The notes under the pieces are model-generated. The model was not told where the DNA came from. It saw only the letters and a program-made list of their open reading frames with translations, and made no database searches. A DNA stretch of 64,000 bases from Bacillota bacterium (lineage in GTDB: Bacteria; Bacillota; Clostridia; Peptostreptococcales; Anaerovoracaceae), in the NCBI GenBank assembly GCA_017431785.1, contig JAFRKJ010000077.1, positions 1-64,000 of the forward strand, in the 5' to 3' direction. Positions 43,523-51,160 of the stretch are shown one piece after another (the first letter of the stretch is position 1; the number at the start of each line of letters is the position of its first letter). A program made the translations under genes and the position numbers.

Positions 43523-43563
43523 ACAAATACGAGACGTAAACAAAAGCGAAACGTGTTTTTTTC

Positions 43564-43591
43564 CAGCAGTGCAGGGCGCTGCTGTTTTTTT
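43564..43591 (+). terminator. Terminator of the 28-codon gene
   Basis: CAGCAGTG-CAGGG-CGCTGCTG stem (one G-T pair) followed by seven T. Confidence 0.85.
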
Positions 43592-43662
43592 ATTGTGAAC
43601 GAATTGCGCCTATGATAAAATCAGAGCACAAGGTAAGCATCGAAAAATGGAGGATACAGACG

Positions 43663-44307
43663 ATGAAAAAGGTATTGAAAGTTACAGTCGGCTTGCTCAT
43701 GTCACTGATGATCGTATTCGCCTTTACCGGATGCGGCGGCGGATCCACAACATCACCAGAGGATGAGGCAACAGCATCATTAGATAAAATCCTGTCCGCT
43801 CTGAAATCTGCAGACATGGCTGCAATTGAAGAACTGGCCGGCGGCGAAGATGTGTTCGGTGAAGCTGAGAAAACCCTGGGATCTGAAGAAGATGTACAGT
43901 CTATTCTGACATCTATGTTCGGTCATTTCGATTACACGCTCGGAACACCTGAAGTAGTGGATGACACACACATCAACATTCCGGCAACCGTATCCAACGC
44001 AGATATGCAGAAAGCAACGGATACATGGCTCGCAGACCTTATGGCATTTGCCATGTCCAACCCTGATGTCGCCAGCGATGAAAAAGCGCTTCATGCAAAG
44101 ACAGTAGAATTGCTCTCAGGAGCAGTAGAGAAGACTGCTTCCGCGGAGGACGGAATTGTGACCAACGACGTTGTATTCCCAATGGTTAAGACCGATGAAG
44201 GAACATGGGATATCAGCGAAGATATCGATGAAAGCGTACTCGATGCCGTTATGGGCGGCTTCATGACCGCAATCAATAACCTGACACAGCAGCTGGGAAC
44301 CGAGTAA
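43663..44307 (+). CDS. Lipoprotein of unknown function
   Basis: A 214-aa protein with a signal peptide and lipobox FTGC (C24), then a Gly/Ser/Thr spacer. The mature part is acidic and mixed alpha/beta, reminiscent of DUF4878/DUF5105-like lipoproteins with an NTF2-like fold (helices with EELAGGEDVFGEAE, then strands YTLGTPEVVDDTHINI). GGAGG precedes the ATG; an upstream ATG 17 codons earlier has no support. Single-gene unit ending at a bidirectional terminator. Confidence 0.75.
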   Translation: MKKVLKVTVGLLMSLMIVFAFTGCGGGSTTSPEDEATASLDKILSALKSADMAAIEELAGGEDVFGEAEKTLGSEEDVQSILTSMFGHFDYTLGTPEVVDDTHINIPATVSNADMQKATDTWLADLMAFAMSNPDVASDEKALHAKTVELLSGAVEKTASAEDGIVTNDVVFPMVKTDEGTWDISEDIDESVLDAVMGGFMTAINNLTQQLGTE

Positions 44308-44356
44308 TCTCACGCAAAGGCAGCGCCGGGAGTGCGGCGCCTTAGTAAGAAGGAAC

Positions 44357-44391
44357 AAAAAAACAGTCCTTTCGGGGGCTGTTTTTTTCAT
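44357..44391. terminator. Bidirectional terminator, lipoprotein / methyltransferase
   Basis: AAACAGTCC-TTTCGG-GGGCTGTTT with runs of A before and T after, between convergent genes. Confidence 0.8.
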
Positions 44392-44416
44392 GCTGTTGCA
44401 GATGTAGCTGCACTAT

Positions 44417-44995
44417 TTAGCTCTTGCGTGTGATGAGGAGGATCTCCGGTGGATGATGCTTTTGGTTTGGCATGCTGATGTAAGCAGTATGCCACTGCTT
44501 CGCATCGAGGGTTTCCGCGAAGTCCAGCAGTGCAGCTTTTTCTTCCTTGCCTGAGGCGTGGCCGCTGTACATGGTGATGCAGATCACGCCATCGGTTTCC
44601 AGGAGTTCCATGGCGGCCTGCACCGCTTTCAGCGTTGATGCTGCTTTTGTCGTGATCTCTTTATCACCGCCGGGAAGGTAGCCCAGATTGAAGAGGACGG
44701 CACTGACCGGAGAAGCAACATACTCGTCCATCTCCTCATGCGCAGCACACCGCAGAATGAAACGGCCGTCTGTGATGCTTTTGTGGTAGCCGTTAGCCTC
44801 CAGAAGAGCGGTCGTTGCGCTGATTGCATCTTCCTGTATGTCGAAGGCATAGAGCTTCGCAGGATTCATCTGCGCCAGCGCCAGCGTGTCGTGGCCGTTT
44901 CCGCAGGTTGCGTCGATCACGGTGCTGCCCGGCGTAACATAGGGACGCACGAGGTGCAGTGCAAGCTGTGTTGTCTGTCTGATCAGATTTGCCAT
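44417..44995 (-). CDS. mnmM: tRNA 5-aminomethyl-2-thiouridine methyltransferase, MnmM/YtqB family
   Basis: A 192-aa class I SAM methyltransferase of the PF06962 family. The SAM loop is DATCGNGHDT and the family signature NLGYLPGGDK lies near residue 102. B. subtilis YtqB of the same length was shown to make the final methylation of mnm5s2U in the tRNA wobble position. The present assignment rests on family membership. The frame extends 33 codons upstream, but AGGA is spaced for this ATG (MANLIRQTTQ). Confidence 0.8.
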   Translation of the reverse strand: MANLIRQTTQLALHLVRPYVTPGSTVIDATCGNGHDTLALAQMNPAKLYAFDIQEDAISATTALLEANGYHKSITDGRFILRCAAHEEMDEYVASPVSAVLFNLGYLPGGDKEITTKAASTLKAVQAAMELLETDGVICITMYSGHASGKEEKAALLDFAETLDAKQWHTAYISMPNQKHHPPEILLITRKS

Positions 44996-45111
44996 CTTAT
45001 TCATTCCTGTTGTTTCTTGATTCTGATTACTCCGTTTTGTTCCCATCATCAATCTGTAATCTTCCGTATGCAAATCATATACAAAACACGGCATCCTGTC
45101 AAAATGAGCGA

Positions 45112-45156
45112 CGCATTACGTAAGGTATTTACTAAATGCGGGGTGATTGCTATCAT
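45112..45156 (+). promoter_or_regulatory. Promoter with overlapping dyad, flavodoxin-like reductase gene
   Basis: TTTACT, a 17-nt spacer and TATCAT. A dyad CGCATTACGTAA / TTTACTAAATGCG overlaps the -35, so a repressor or redox regulator could act here. Confidence 0.45.
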
Positions 45157-45209
45157 ATACGTAAATCAGTGTAACAGGAGAATAGGAGATAATAAAACAG
45201 GAGATCACA

Positions 45210-45752
45210 ATGAAAGTATTAATATTCAACGGAAGCCCGAGAAAGGGAAATACGCTGACCGCAATCAAGGCGCTCCAAGAGGGCATCAGTGCGAGAGCGG
45301 ATGCGGCGGATATCGAAGTGACAGTCATTGAAACAGAAGGAAAGAATATCATTCCGTGCAAAGCCTGCAACGCGTGCGGATGCATGAGTAGATGTATCTT
45401 TGCTGATGATTCACCGGAAATCAATGAAGCCGTTGAGGCGGCAGATGTGCTGATCTTTGCAACACCTGTTTATTGGTGGGGCGTTACAGCGCAGCTCAAG
45501 CTGGTCATAGATAAGTTCTATGCGCGTGCATCGAAGTTCACAGGCAACAAGAAGATCGGAACCGTTGTGATCGGTGAAGCGGAACTGGAAGATGCTGAAT
45601 ATGAGATCATTCAGAAACAGTTTGCGTGCATCGCGGATTATCTGGAGTGGGATATCGCCTTTGCGAAATCGATTTCAGCAAACAAGCCTAAGGATCTGGC
45701 AGCCGACGAAGCGACACTGGCAGAACTGAAACAGTTCGCCGCAGCGCTGTAG
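45210..45752 (+). CDS. NADPH-dependent FMN reductase / flavodoxin-family protein
   Basis: A 180-aa flavoprotein with the FMN phosphate loop NGSPRKGNT (7-15) and TPVYWWG (about 89-95), the usual isoalloxazine contact. A four-cysteine group CKACNACGCMSRC (about 50-62) resembles iron-sulfur flavoproteins (Isf-like CxxCxxC), so it may bind a 4Fe-4S cluster as well as FMN. That suits an anaerobic reductase of oxygen, quinones or nitro compounds. Its stop directly abuts the stop of the convergent hydrolase gene. Confidence 0.85.
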   Translation: MKVLIFNGSPRKGNTLTAIKALQEGISARADAADIEVTVIETEGKNIIPCKACNACGCMSRCIFADDSPEINEAVEAADVLIFATPVYWWGVTAQLKLVIDKFYARASKFTGNKKIGTVVIGEAELEDAEYEIIQKQFACIADYLEWDIAFAKSISANKPKDLAADEATLAELKQFAAAL

Positions 45753-46715
45753 TTAGAGATTTTTCTCAAAGAAGGTGACGACGCGGTTCATGATTTCATC
45801 TTTGATTTCGGACTGTTCGTAAGACATCTCGTATCCGTGACCGTCATCCGTCGTCACTTCATAAATCGCAACATTGGAATAAGCATGGGCACAGTCAAGA
45901 CTGGTCTTCGGTTCGACGACTGTGTCCTTTGTATTGTAATAAACCATGACTGGCTTATCGCCGAACTTCTCCCCGGTGAGGGCAGGGTTCATTTCGTAGT
46001 ATTCATCAAACCACTTGGCAGTGAAGATGAGCTTGCCGCGCTTGAAACTGCCGTCTTTTTCGACAGCAGCACGGATGCGGTCCCATTCATCCTGTCCGCC
46101 GACGTAGTGGATCAGCGCGTATTCATTTCCGGCAGGGGCGATGAGTGCCATCGCTTTGTAGTCAATGCCGCCGATACTGTCATTACCCATGATCATAGCG
46201 ACGCGACCGCCAAAGGACCTGCCGTAGACCCCGATGCGGTCTTCGTCGATGTTGTAGTTGTTCAGCGCGTATTCGATGGCGAGCTGATTTGATTCCAGCA
46301 TATCTGAAAGTGTGTATTCGTTCGTACGTCCGGACTTGTCTTTGGCCAGAGCCTCTTCAGGATCACTGGTCAGGCATCTGTTGAAGTCGACGCGGACGGC
46401 AGCAATGCCATGAGACGCCAACATCTCCGAGAGCTGCTTCGCACCGCCGCTGTTGATGGTGCCGTAGATGCCGTGGGAGATCGAAACAAGAGGGAACGAT
46501 TCCTCCATGACAGGAGCAACGATTTCACCGTATGTGTACGTGCCGTCTTCGTTCATCAGGAAGAAGTCTTCACTGACCGTATCGTAGGTACCGTCCGAAG
46601 AAGCGGAATCTGATCCACATCCTGCCATACCAAGTGCAAAAGCAATGCAAAGAGCTGCCGTAATGAATACGGCAGCTGCTTTTTGATATTGACTTGTGCA
46701 TTTACGCTTCATCAT
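45753..46715 (-). CDS. Alpha/beta hydrolase lipoprotein
   Basis: A 320-aa surface-anchored hydrolase with lipobox MAGC (C33). The nucleophile elbow is GRSFGG, the acid is probably the Asp of NTKDTVV and the histidine lies in DDGHGYEMS near the end, consistent with a dienelactone-hydrolase/peptidase-like fold. The start overlaps the end of the acyltransferase gene by 14 nt, so translation is coupled. The two act on opposite sides of acyl transfer at the cell surface. The substrate is unknown. Confidence 0.82.
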   Translation of the reverse strand: MMKRKCTSQYQKAAAVFITAALCIAFALGMAGCGSDSASSDGTYDTVSEDFFLMNEDGTYTYGEIVAPVMEESFPLVSISHGIYGTINSGGAKQLSEMLASHGIAAVRVDFNRCLTSDPEEALAKDKSGRTNEYTLSDMLESNQLAIEYALNNYNIDEDRIGVYGRSFGGRVAMIMGNDSIGGIDYKAMALIAPAGNEYALIHYVGGQDEWDRIRAAVEKDGSFKRGKLIFTAKWFDEYYEMNPALTGEKFGDKPVMVYYNTKDTVVEPKTSLDCAHAYSNVAIYEVTTDDGHGYEMSYEQSEIKDEIMNRVVTFFEKNL

Positions 46716-47961
46716 TTTTCTTTAAGTACTTTCCTTCCAGCCAGCTTGTGATAAAGGAAGCTCTCAGCGGTCCTTCCGTCAGCAGATCGTAGAGCTTGAC
46801 CCAGAATGGAGCTGACAAGGAAATACCGGTCAGCAGCGCACTGCCCCAGACGAGGATGTAGAAGATCACCAGATTCTTCGGACATCCATTGGCCAGCGGA
46901 TCCAGCGCACCTGACATACACAGGGCGAAAACTCCGGCAATGGAGAGAACGGTGATGATAATCGATACAGTCCAGTTCTTGTGCTTGCCGTGCAGCAGAG
47001 AGATACCTCCGAACCATGCAACGATCAGGGAACCAACAACGCCCATGTAGATTCCGTACTGCGTGATGACGTGACGCAGTCCCAGATGGAACAGGTAGAT
47101 CGGCATTGTATTTGTTCCGATGTAGCAGAGGAAGTTCTGCTTCGACGGCAGGATGTTGACCATGAATGTGATCCATCCGCAGGAAAGGCCGAATACCAGA
47201 AGTCTCCAGAGTGCATCTGTATACCACGGCATTCCGAAGTGGCTGCAGTCGGTCTTCAGCAGGAACCATCCGAGTTTTGGCCCGTGGTACATGAGCCAGA
47301 TGGACATAAACACAAGCACGGCGCCCAGCAGTCCTACGATGACAGGTTTACGCTTGAGCGTCCTGACTTTGTCCAGCGTATCCTTCGAACAGTAGTATCC
47401 GATCATGAAGAACGGGAAATATGAGAAGACGCGTCCCAGGGCCATGAACTGCCCGAACGGCAGAACACCGGCTGCGAACATCATGAAGATGCTCATCGGC
47501 AGCGCCCATTTGAATTTGATGATGTCCACCAGGAAGTACCTGTAGAGGAACAAGGCAACCAGGAACCATAGCGCGAAGGATGGGGTCAGATATCCGAAGT
47601 AGTGTCCGATCGGACAATGGAATCCCCAGGCCGCAATCATAGTGATTGTCGTGAATACCAGGTAAGGCCATAGCACACCACGGAAAGCGGTTTCCCTGGC
47701 GCGTTCCGGTTTTTTGGAGAAGTACCCGGACAAAAACATAAATGCCTGCATGACAAAGACGTTGATCGTAATGTAGACGAATCCGGTTGGGGATGTATGC
47801 GAGAATCCTGCGCCTCCCCACATAACCGCGTACCAGTTGCCAGAGGCCTTGGTGAAGTGGGAGATCGGGATCGACAGCATCAGTATCCCTCTGAACGTGT
47901 CAAACATATAGTCACGTTCTTTTTTCGTTGTGATTGTTTCAGCTGGTTTCGTGTCAGCCAT
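46702..47961 (-). CDS. Membrane acyltransferase 3 family protein
   Basis: A 419-aa polytopic membrane protein with 10-11 helices. The family starts with the catalytic-region pattern RDYMFDTFRGILMLSIPISH (histidine at its end), then FMFLSGYFSKK, as in OatA/OafA-type O-acetyltransferases modifying cell-surface sugars. AACAGGAGG overlaps the end of the flavoprotein gene and is spaced for this ATG. It lies between a flavoprotein and a lipoprotein hydrolase in a minus-strand operon. A role in acylating surface glycan or exopolysaccharide is a family-level inference. Confidence 0.85.
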   Translation of the reverse strand: MADTKPAETITTKKERDYMFDTFRGILMLSIPISHFTKASGNWYAVMWGGAGFSHTSPTGFVYITINVFVMQAFMFLSGYFSKKPERARETAFRGVLWPYLVFTTITMIAAWGFHCPIGHYFGYLTPSFALWFLVALFLYRYFLVDIIKFKWALPMSIFMMFAAGVLPFGQFMALGRVFSYFPFFMIGYYCSKDTLDKVRTLKRKPVIVGLLGAVLVFMSIWLMYHGPKLGWFLLKTDCSHFGMPWYTDALWRLLVFGLSCGWITFMVNILPSKQNFLCYIGTNTMPIYLFHLGLRHVITQYGIYMGVVGSLIVAWFGGISLLHGKHKNWTVSIIITVLSIAGVFALCMSGALDPLANGCPKNLVIFYILVWGSALLTGISLSAPFWVKLYDLLTEGPLRASFITSWLEGKYLKKNDEA

Positions 47962-47977
47962 CTTTTGTTTCCTCCTG

Positions 47978-49186
47978 TTAGATCGCGGTGCGGGCTGAGG
48001 AATATGCAAACTGCAGATTATAACCGCCCGTATCGCCGTTTATATCAAGAGCCTCTCCGATCACATGAATGCACGGATACTTGATGAGACTCATGTTTTT
48101 CAGATTCATTTCATCCAGAGAAACGCCGCCTGCTGTGACCATAGCTTCTTTGAACCCACCGGTTCCGCTGACGGTATGTTTCCGGTCCATCATCAGATGA
48201 ACGATGTTCTCCAGTTCTTTGTGCCCGATGCTTGAGAGCTTACGTGAAGGTACACTGAACAGTTTTTCTGCAAAGGCTTTCGGCAGACCGAATTTGCCGG
48301 CCAGATAATTTGCGATGCCTTTGCTGTTTGCCGGCTGATCGTCCCGGATCGTTCTGTATACTTCCGCAATGCTTCGGTCCGGCAGATAATTGATCGTCAG
48401 CTGCTCGCCTGGTTTCACATACTGTGAAATGTGCAGCATTGCAGGTCCGCTGAACCCCTTGTGTGTCAGGAGAATAGGTCCCCGTTCTGTATGCCCGCCG
48501 CATGACACCGTAACGTCATCGAAGGAAATCCCCGACAATTCGCTGTAAGGATAATGTTCAACGAAGACGGGTGCCAGCGCAGGTTTGAGCGCGGTCACTG
48601 CGATGTTCAGATCTCGTTTGAGAACGTCCATAAAACTGCCATCGGATCCTGTTGCAGGATAGGATGCGCCGCCGGTGGCGATCACCAGCTTCTGCGTCTG
48701 CAATTTCCTGCCGTCCGATAAGGAAATGCATACGATATGATTGCCTTTGCTTCCAGCGTCGATGCCAGTCACCGCACAGTCATAGAGAAATGCGAAATCG
48801 TTTCGGTCTGCTTTCGCAAGCAAGGCGTCCAGCACATCCGCCGCCTTCATGGAAGCAGGAAAGATTTTGCCGTCCGGACGCTCCTTCAAAGGGACGCCGG
48901 CATGTTCCATGAACTGCGTCAGCTCCAGATTGTTGTGCTTATACAGGCAGGTGCGGATTTTAGCACCTTTGCCTCCATAATGCACGATAAAGTTCTTGAT
49001 GCTGCCGTCGTGGGTGATGTTGCACATACCGTTTCCGCTCATCAGGAGCTTCTGCCCCGGACAAGAGGTCTTTTCGATGATGAGTTTGCGTCCTTCTGTT
49101 TCGTCAGCTGCAGCATAGAACAGTCCTGCCGCACCGGCACCTACAATTATGCAGTTATACTCTGTATCTGAACAATTCTTATACAT
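47978..49186 (-). CDS. HI0933/YhiN-family flavoprotein (NAD(P)/FAD-dependent oxidoreductase)
   Basis: About 402 aa. It has an N-terminal FAD motif GAGAAGL, the family pattern GQKLLMSGNGMCNITH, ATGGASYPATGSDGS in the middle and GEALDINGDTGGYNLQFA at the C-terminus. Relatives include BaiN of bile-acid 7-alpha-dehydroxylators, but the family is broad, so no bile-acid claim is made. The start is uncertain. The ATG used has AGGA directly against it, while an upstream TTG has no ribosome binding site. The next gene starts 16 nt after its stop. Confidence 0.85.
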   Translation of the reverse strand: MYKNCSDTEYNCIIVGAGAAGLFYAAADETEGRKLIIEKTSCPGQKLLMSGNGMCNITHDGSIKNFIVHYGGKGAKIRTCLYKHNNLELTQFMEHAGVPLKERPDGKIFPASMKAADVLDALLAKADRNDFAFLYDCAVTGIDAGSKGNHIVCISLSDGRKLQTQKLVIATGGASYPATGSDGSFMDVLKRDLNIAVTALKPALAPVFVEHYPYSELSGISFDDVTVSCGGHTERGPILLTHKGFSGPAMLHISQYVKPGEQLTINYLPDRSIAEVYRTIRDDQPANSKGIANYLAGKFGLPKAFAEKLFSVPSRKLSSIGHKELENIVHLMMDRKHTVSGTGGFKEAMVTAGGVSLDEMNLKNMSLIKYPCIHVIGEALDINGDTGGYNLQFAYSSARTAI

Positions 49187-49242
49187 TCCTACTAAGAATA
49201 ACAAATAATACGTGAAAATACAAACAGTGCACCTATAAATCG

Positions 49243-49251
49243 TGTTATAAT
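49243..49251 (+). promoter_or_regulatory. Extended -10 promoter of ferritin
   Basis: TGTTATAAT, a TGn-extended perfect -10, about 33 nt before the ATG. Confidence 0.5.
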
Positions 49252-49283
49252 CTTTTGTAAGTATTCATAAAGGAGGTAAAAAA

Positions 49284-49799
49284 ATGGTATCAAAGAAAGT
49301 GAAGGATCTGCTTAACAATCAGGTCAACGCTGAGTTTTATTCAGCATACCTGTATCTCGATTTCTCAAACTACTACAAGGATGCTGGTCTGGATGGATAT
49401 TCCAACTGGTATATGATTCAGGCGCAGGAAGAGCGTGATCACGCAATGCTGTTCATCAAATATCTGCAGCAGCAGGGTGAGACAGTGGAACTGGAAGCAA
49501 TCGATAAGCCGGACAAAGAATACAAGGCATTTATCGATCCGTTGAAGATGGGCGCAGAGCACGAGAGAGTTGTTACAGATCTGATCAACAAGATATACGC
49601 AGCAGCTTATGAAGAGCATGATTTCAGAACAATGCAGTTCCTCGACTGGTTCGTCAAAGAGCAGGCAGAAGAAGAGGACAATGCAGACGACAACGTGACG
49701 AAATTCGAACTCTTCGGAAGCGACAGCAAGAGCCTTTACGAGCTTGATGCTGAGATGAAGGCAAGAGTATACACCGCACCTTCATTCACTCTCGACTAA
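49284..49799 (+). CDS. ftnA: Non-haem ferritin
   Basis: A 171-aa four-helix iron-storage subunit forming a 24-mer shell. Ferroxidase ligands are visible: an early Glu in NAEFYSAYLYLD (E17), Glu-Glu-x-x-His in QEERDHAM (about 49-53), a Glu near 94 and a Gln/Glu pair in KEQAEEEDN. No haem-binding Met of bacterioferritin type is apparent. AAAGGAGG precedes the ATG. It is a monocistronic gene with a weak terminator. Confidence 0.93.
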   Translation: MVSKKVKDLLNNQVNAEFYSAYLYLDFSNYYKDAGLDGYSNWYMIQAQEERDHAMLFIKYLQQQGETVELEAIDKPDKEYKAFIDPLKMGAEHERVVTDLINKIYAAAYEEHDFRTMQFLDWFVKEQAEEEDNADDNVTKFELFGSDSKSLYELDAEMKARVYTAPSFTLD

Positions 49800-49851
49800 C
49801 AGCAGGCGTCAACTCGACGCAATTGCTGAACAAGACAGCAAAGAAGAGAAA

Positions 49852-49880
49852 CCCCGCGATGCATTTCGCGGGGCTTCGTT
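49852..49880 (+). terminator. Terminator after ferritin
   Basis: CCCCGCGA-TGCATT-TCGCGGGG stem followed by CTTCGTT, an imperfect T tract, so some read-through to the MFS gene is possible. Confidence 0.6.
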
Positions 49881-49912
49881 GCATTCAAGGAACCAATTTA
49901 AAGGAAAGAAGA

Positions 49913-51148
49913 ATGAGACTGAAAGTATTTACGATAATCATTTCCTTATGTACATTGATTTTTCTGGGTCTGATCTACGGATGGTCGATTTTTGTCGTAC
50001 CACTTGAGAATGAATTCGGATGGTCCAGATCTGAAACCTCCCTTACATTTACGATTTCCATTATGGCCATGTGCCTGAGCATGCTGACCGGAGGAATGTT
50101 CAACGGCAAACAGGACAAGCCGCTGATTTCAATGATCATCTCCGCCGTTCTGATTGCGGCAGGCTTCATTCTGACATCCCAGGCGAACAGCCTGATGGCG
50201 TTTTACATCTGCTACGGCGTGCTCTGCGGCGCGGGCGTCGGATTTGCCTATGTGGAGATCATAGGGGTTATTTCCAAGTGGTTCCCTGCGAAACAAGGTC
50301 TCATCTCGGGCATGATGATGATGGCCTTCGGAATGGGCGCCATGGTACTCGGACCCGTATGTACAGCACTCATGGGGAATGCAGGCTGGCGGACTGTGTT
50401 CGTCATGCTCGGAATCATCATGTCCATCATACTTGCGGTCTCAGGTATTCTGATGAAAGCAGCCAATACCGGCATCTCTCACGCAACGGCTGCGGAATCT
50501 GACGGGATCGGTGAACAAAGAAACAATTCAGCATTTGGAGACATGAAACCGGCAGAAGCCATCAGAACAGTGGAGTTCTGGATTTTGTTCTTCTTCACCA
50601 TGGTGCTCTCTGCTTCCGGACTGGCACTGATGGGTCATATCGCCCCGTGCGTGATCGGACTTGGCGCATCGGCACAGACAGCGGCTCTTGTTGCCGGTGT
50701 GACATCTTTCGCCAATGGATTCGGAAGGATCGTATATGGCTCGAGTTACGATAGATTCGGTATCAGCAAGACACTGTTGATCTCCAGCATCATCTTCCTG
50801 ATTGCAACGATCATCACTGCGGCAGGCATCAAAACAGAAATACTCGCAGTGCTTGTCGTGGGATGTTTCCTGCTGGGACTCAGTTTCGGCGCAGCGCCGC
50901 CGACCAGCGGAACAGCGATCGCCCGCATTTTTGGCAACCGGTATTTCTCGGCAAACTTCGGGATTGCAAGTTCCCAGCTGATTCTGGCAGCGTTTATCGG
51001 TCCGTATCTGGGCGGCGTCGTCTACACAGCGACGGGATCCTATGCGATCACGTTCTGCTGCTTTATCCCATTTGGCATCATCGCGATTTTGTTCGCTTTG
51101 ATCATGAAAAAAAGGCTGCATGAAGGAAGCGGAACGGCCAGACTGTGA
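49913..51148 (+). CDS. OFA-family MFS transporter
   Basis: A 411-aa 12-helix carrier. The first helix and loop (YGWSIFVVPLENEFGWSRSE) are characteristic of the oxalate/formate antiporter (OFA) family of MFS. AAAGGAAAG is spaced for this ATG; the frame extends 30 codons upstream across the ferritin terminator without support. An organic anion (oxalate, formate, lactate or similar) is the likely substrate. Confidence 0.85.
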   Translation: MRLKVFTIIISLCTLIFLGLIYGWSIFVVPLENEFGWSRSETSLTFTISIMAMCLSMLTGGMFNGKQDKPLISMIISAVLIAAGFILTSQANSLMAFYICYGVLCGAGVGFAYVEIIGVISKWFPAKQGLISGMMMMAFGMGAMVLGPVCTALMGNAGWRTVFVMLGIIMSIILAVSGILMKAANTGISHATAAESDGIGEQRNNSAFGDMKPAEAIRTVEFWILFFFTMVLSASGLALMGHIAPCVIGLGASAQTAALVAGVTSFANGFGRIVYGSSYDRFGISKTLLISSIIFLIATIITAAGIKTEILAVLVVGCFLLGLSFGAAPPTSGTAIARIFGNRYFSANFGIASSQLILAAFIGPYLGGVVYTATGSYAITFCCFIPFGIIAILFALIMKKRLHEGSGTARL

Positions 51149-51154
51149 TATAAT
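51146..51154 (+). promoter_or_regulatory. Extended -10 box 6 nt before a start codon
   Basis: TGATATAAT followed by six bases and ATG, with no ribosome binding site. This suggests a leaderless mRNA for the glycoside-hydrolase-like gene. Confidence 0.45.
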
Positions 51155-51160
51155 GTGACC

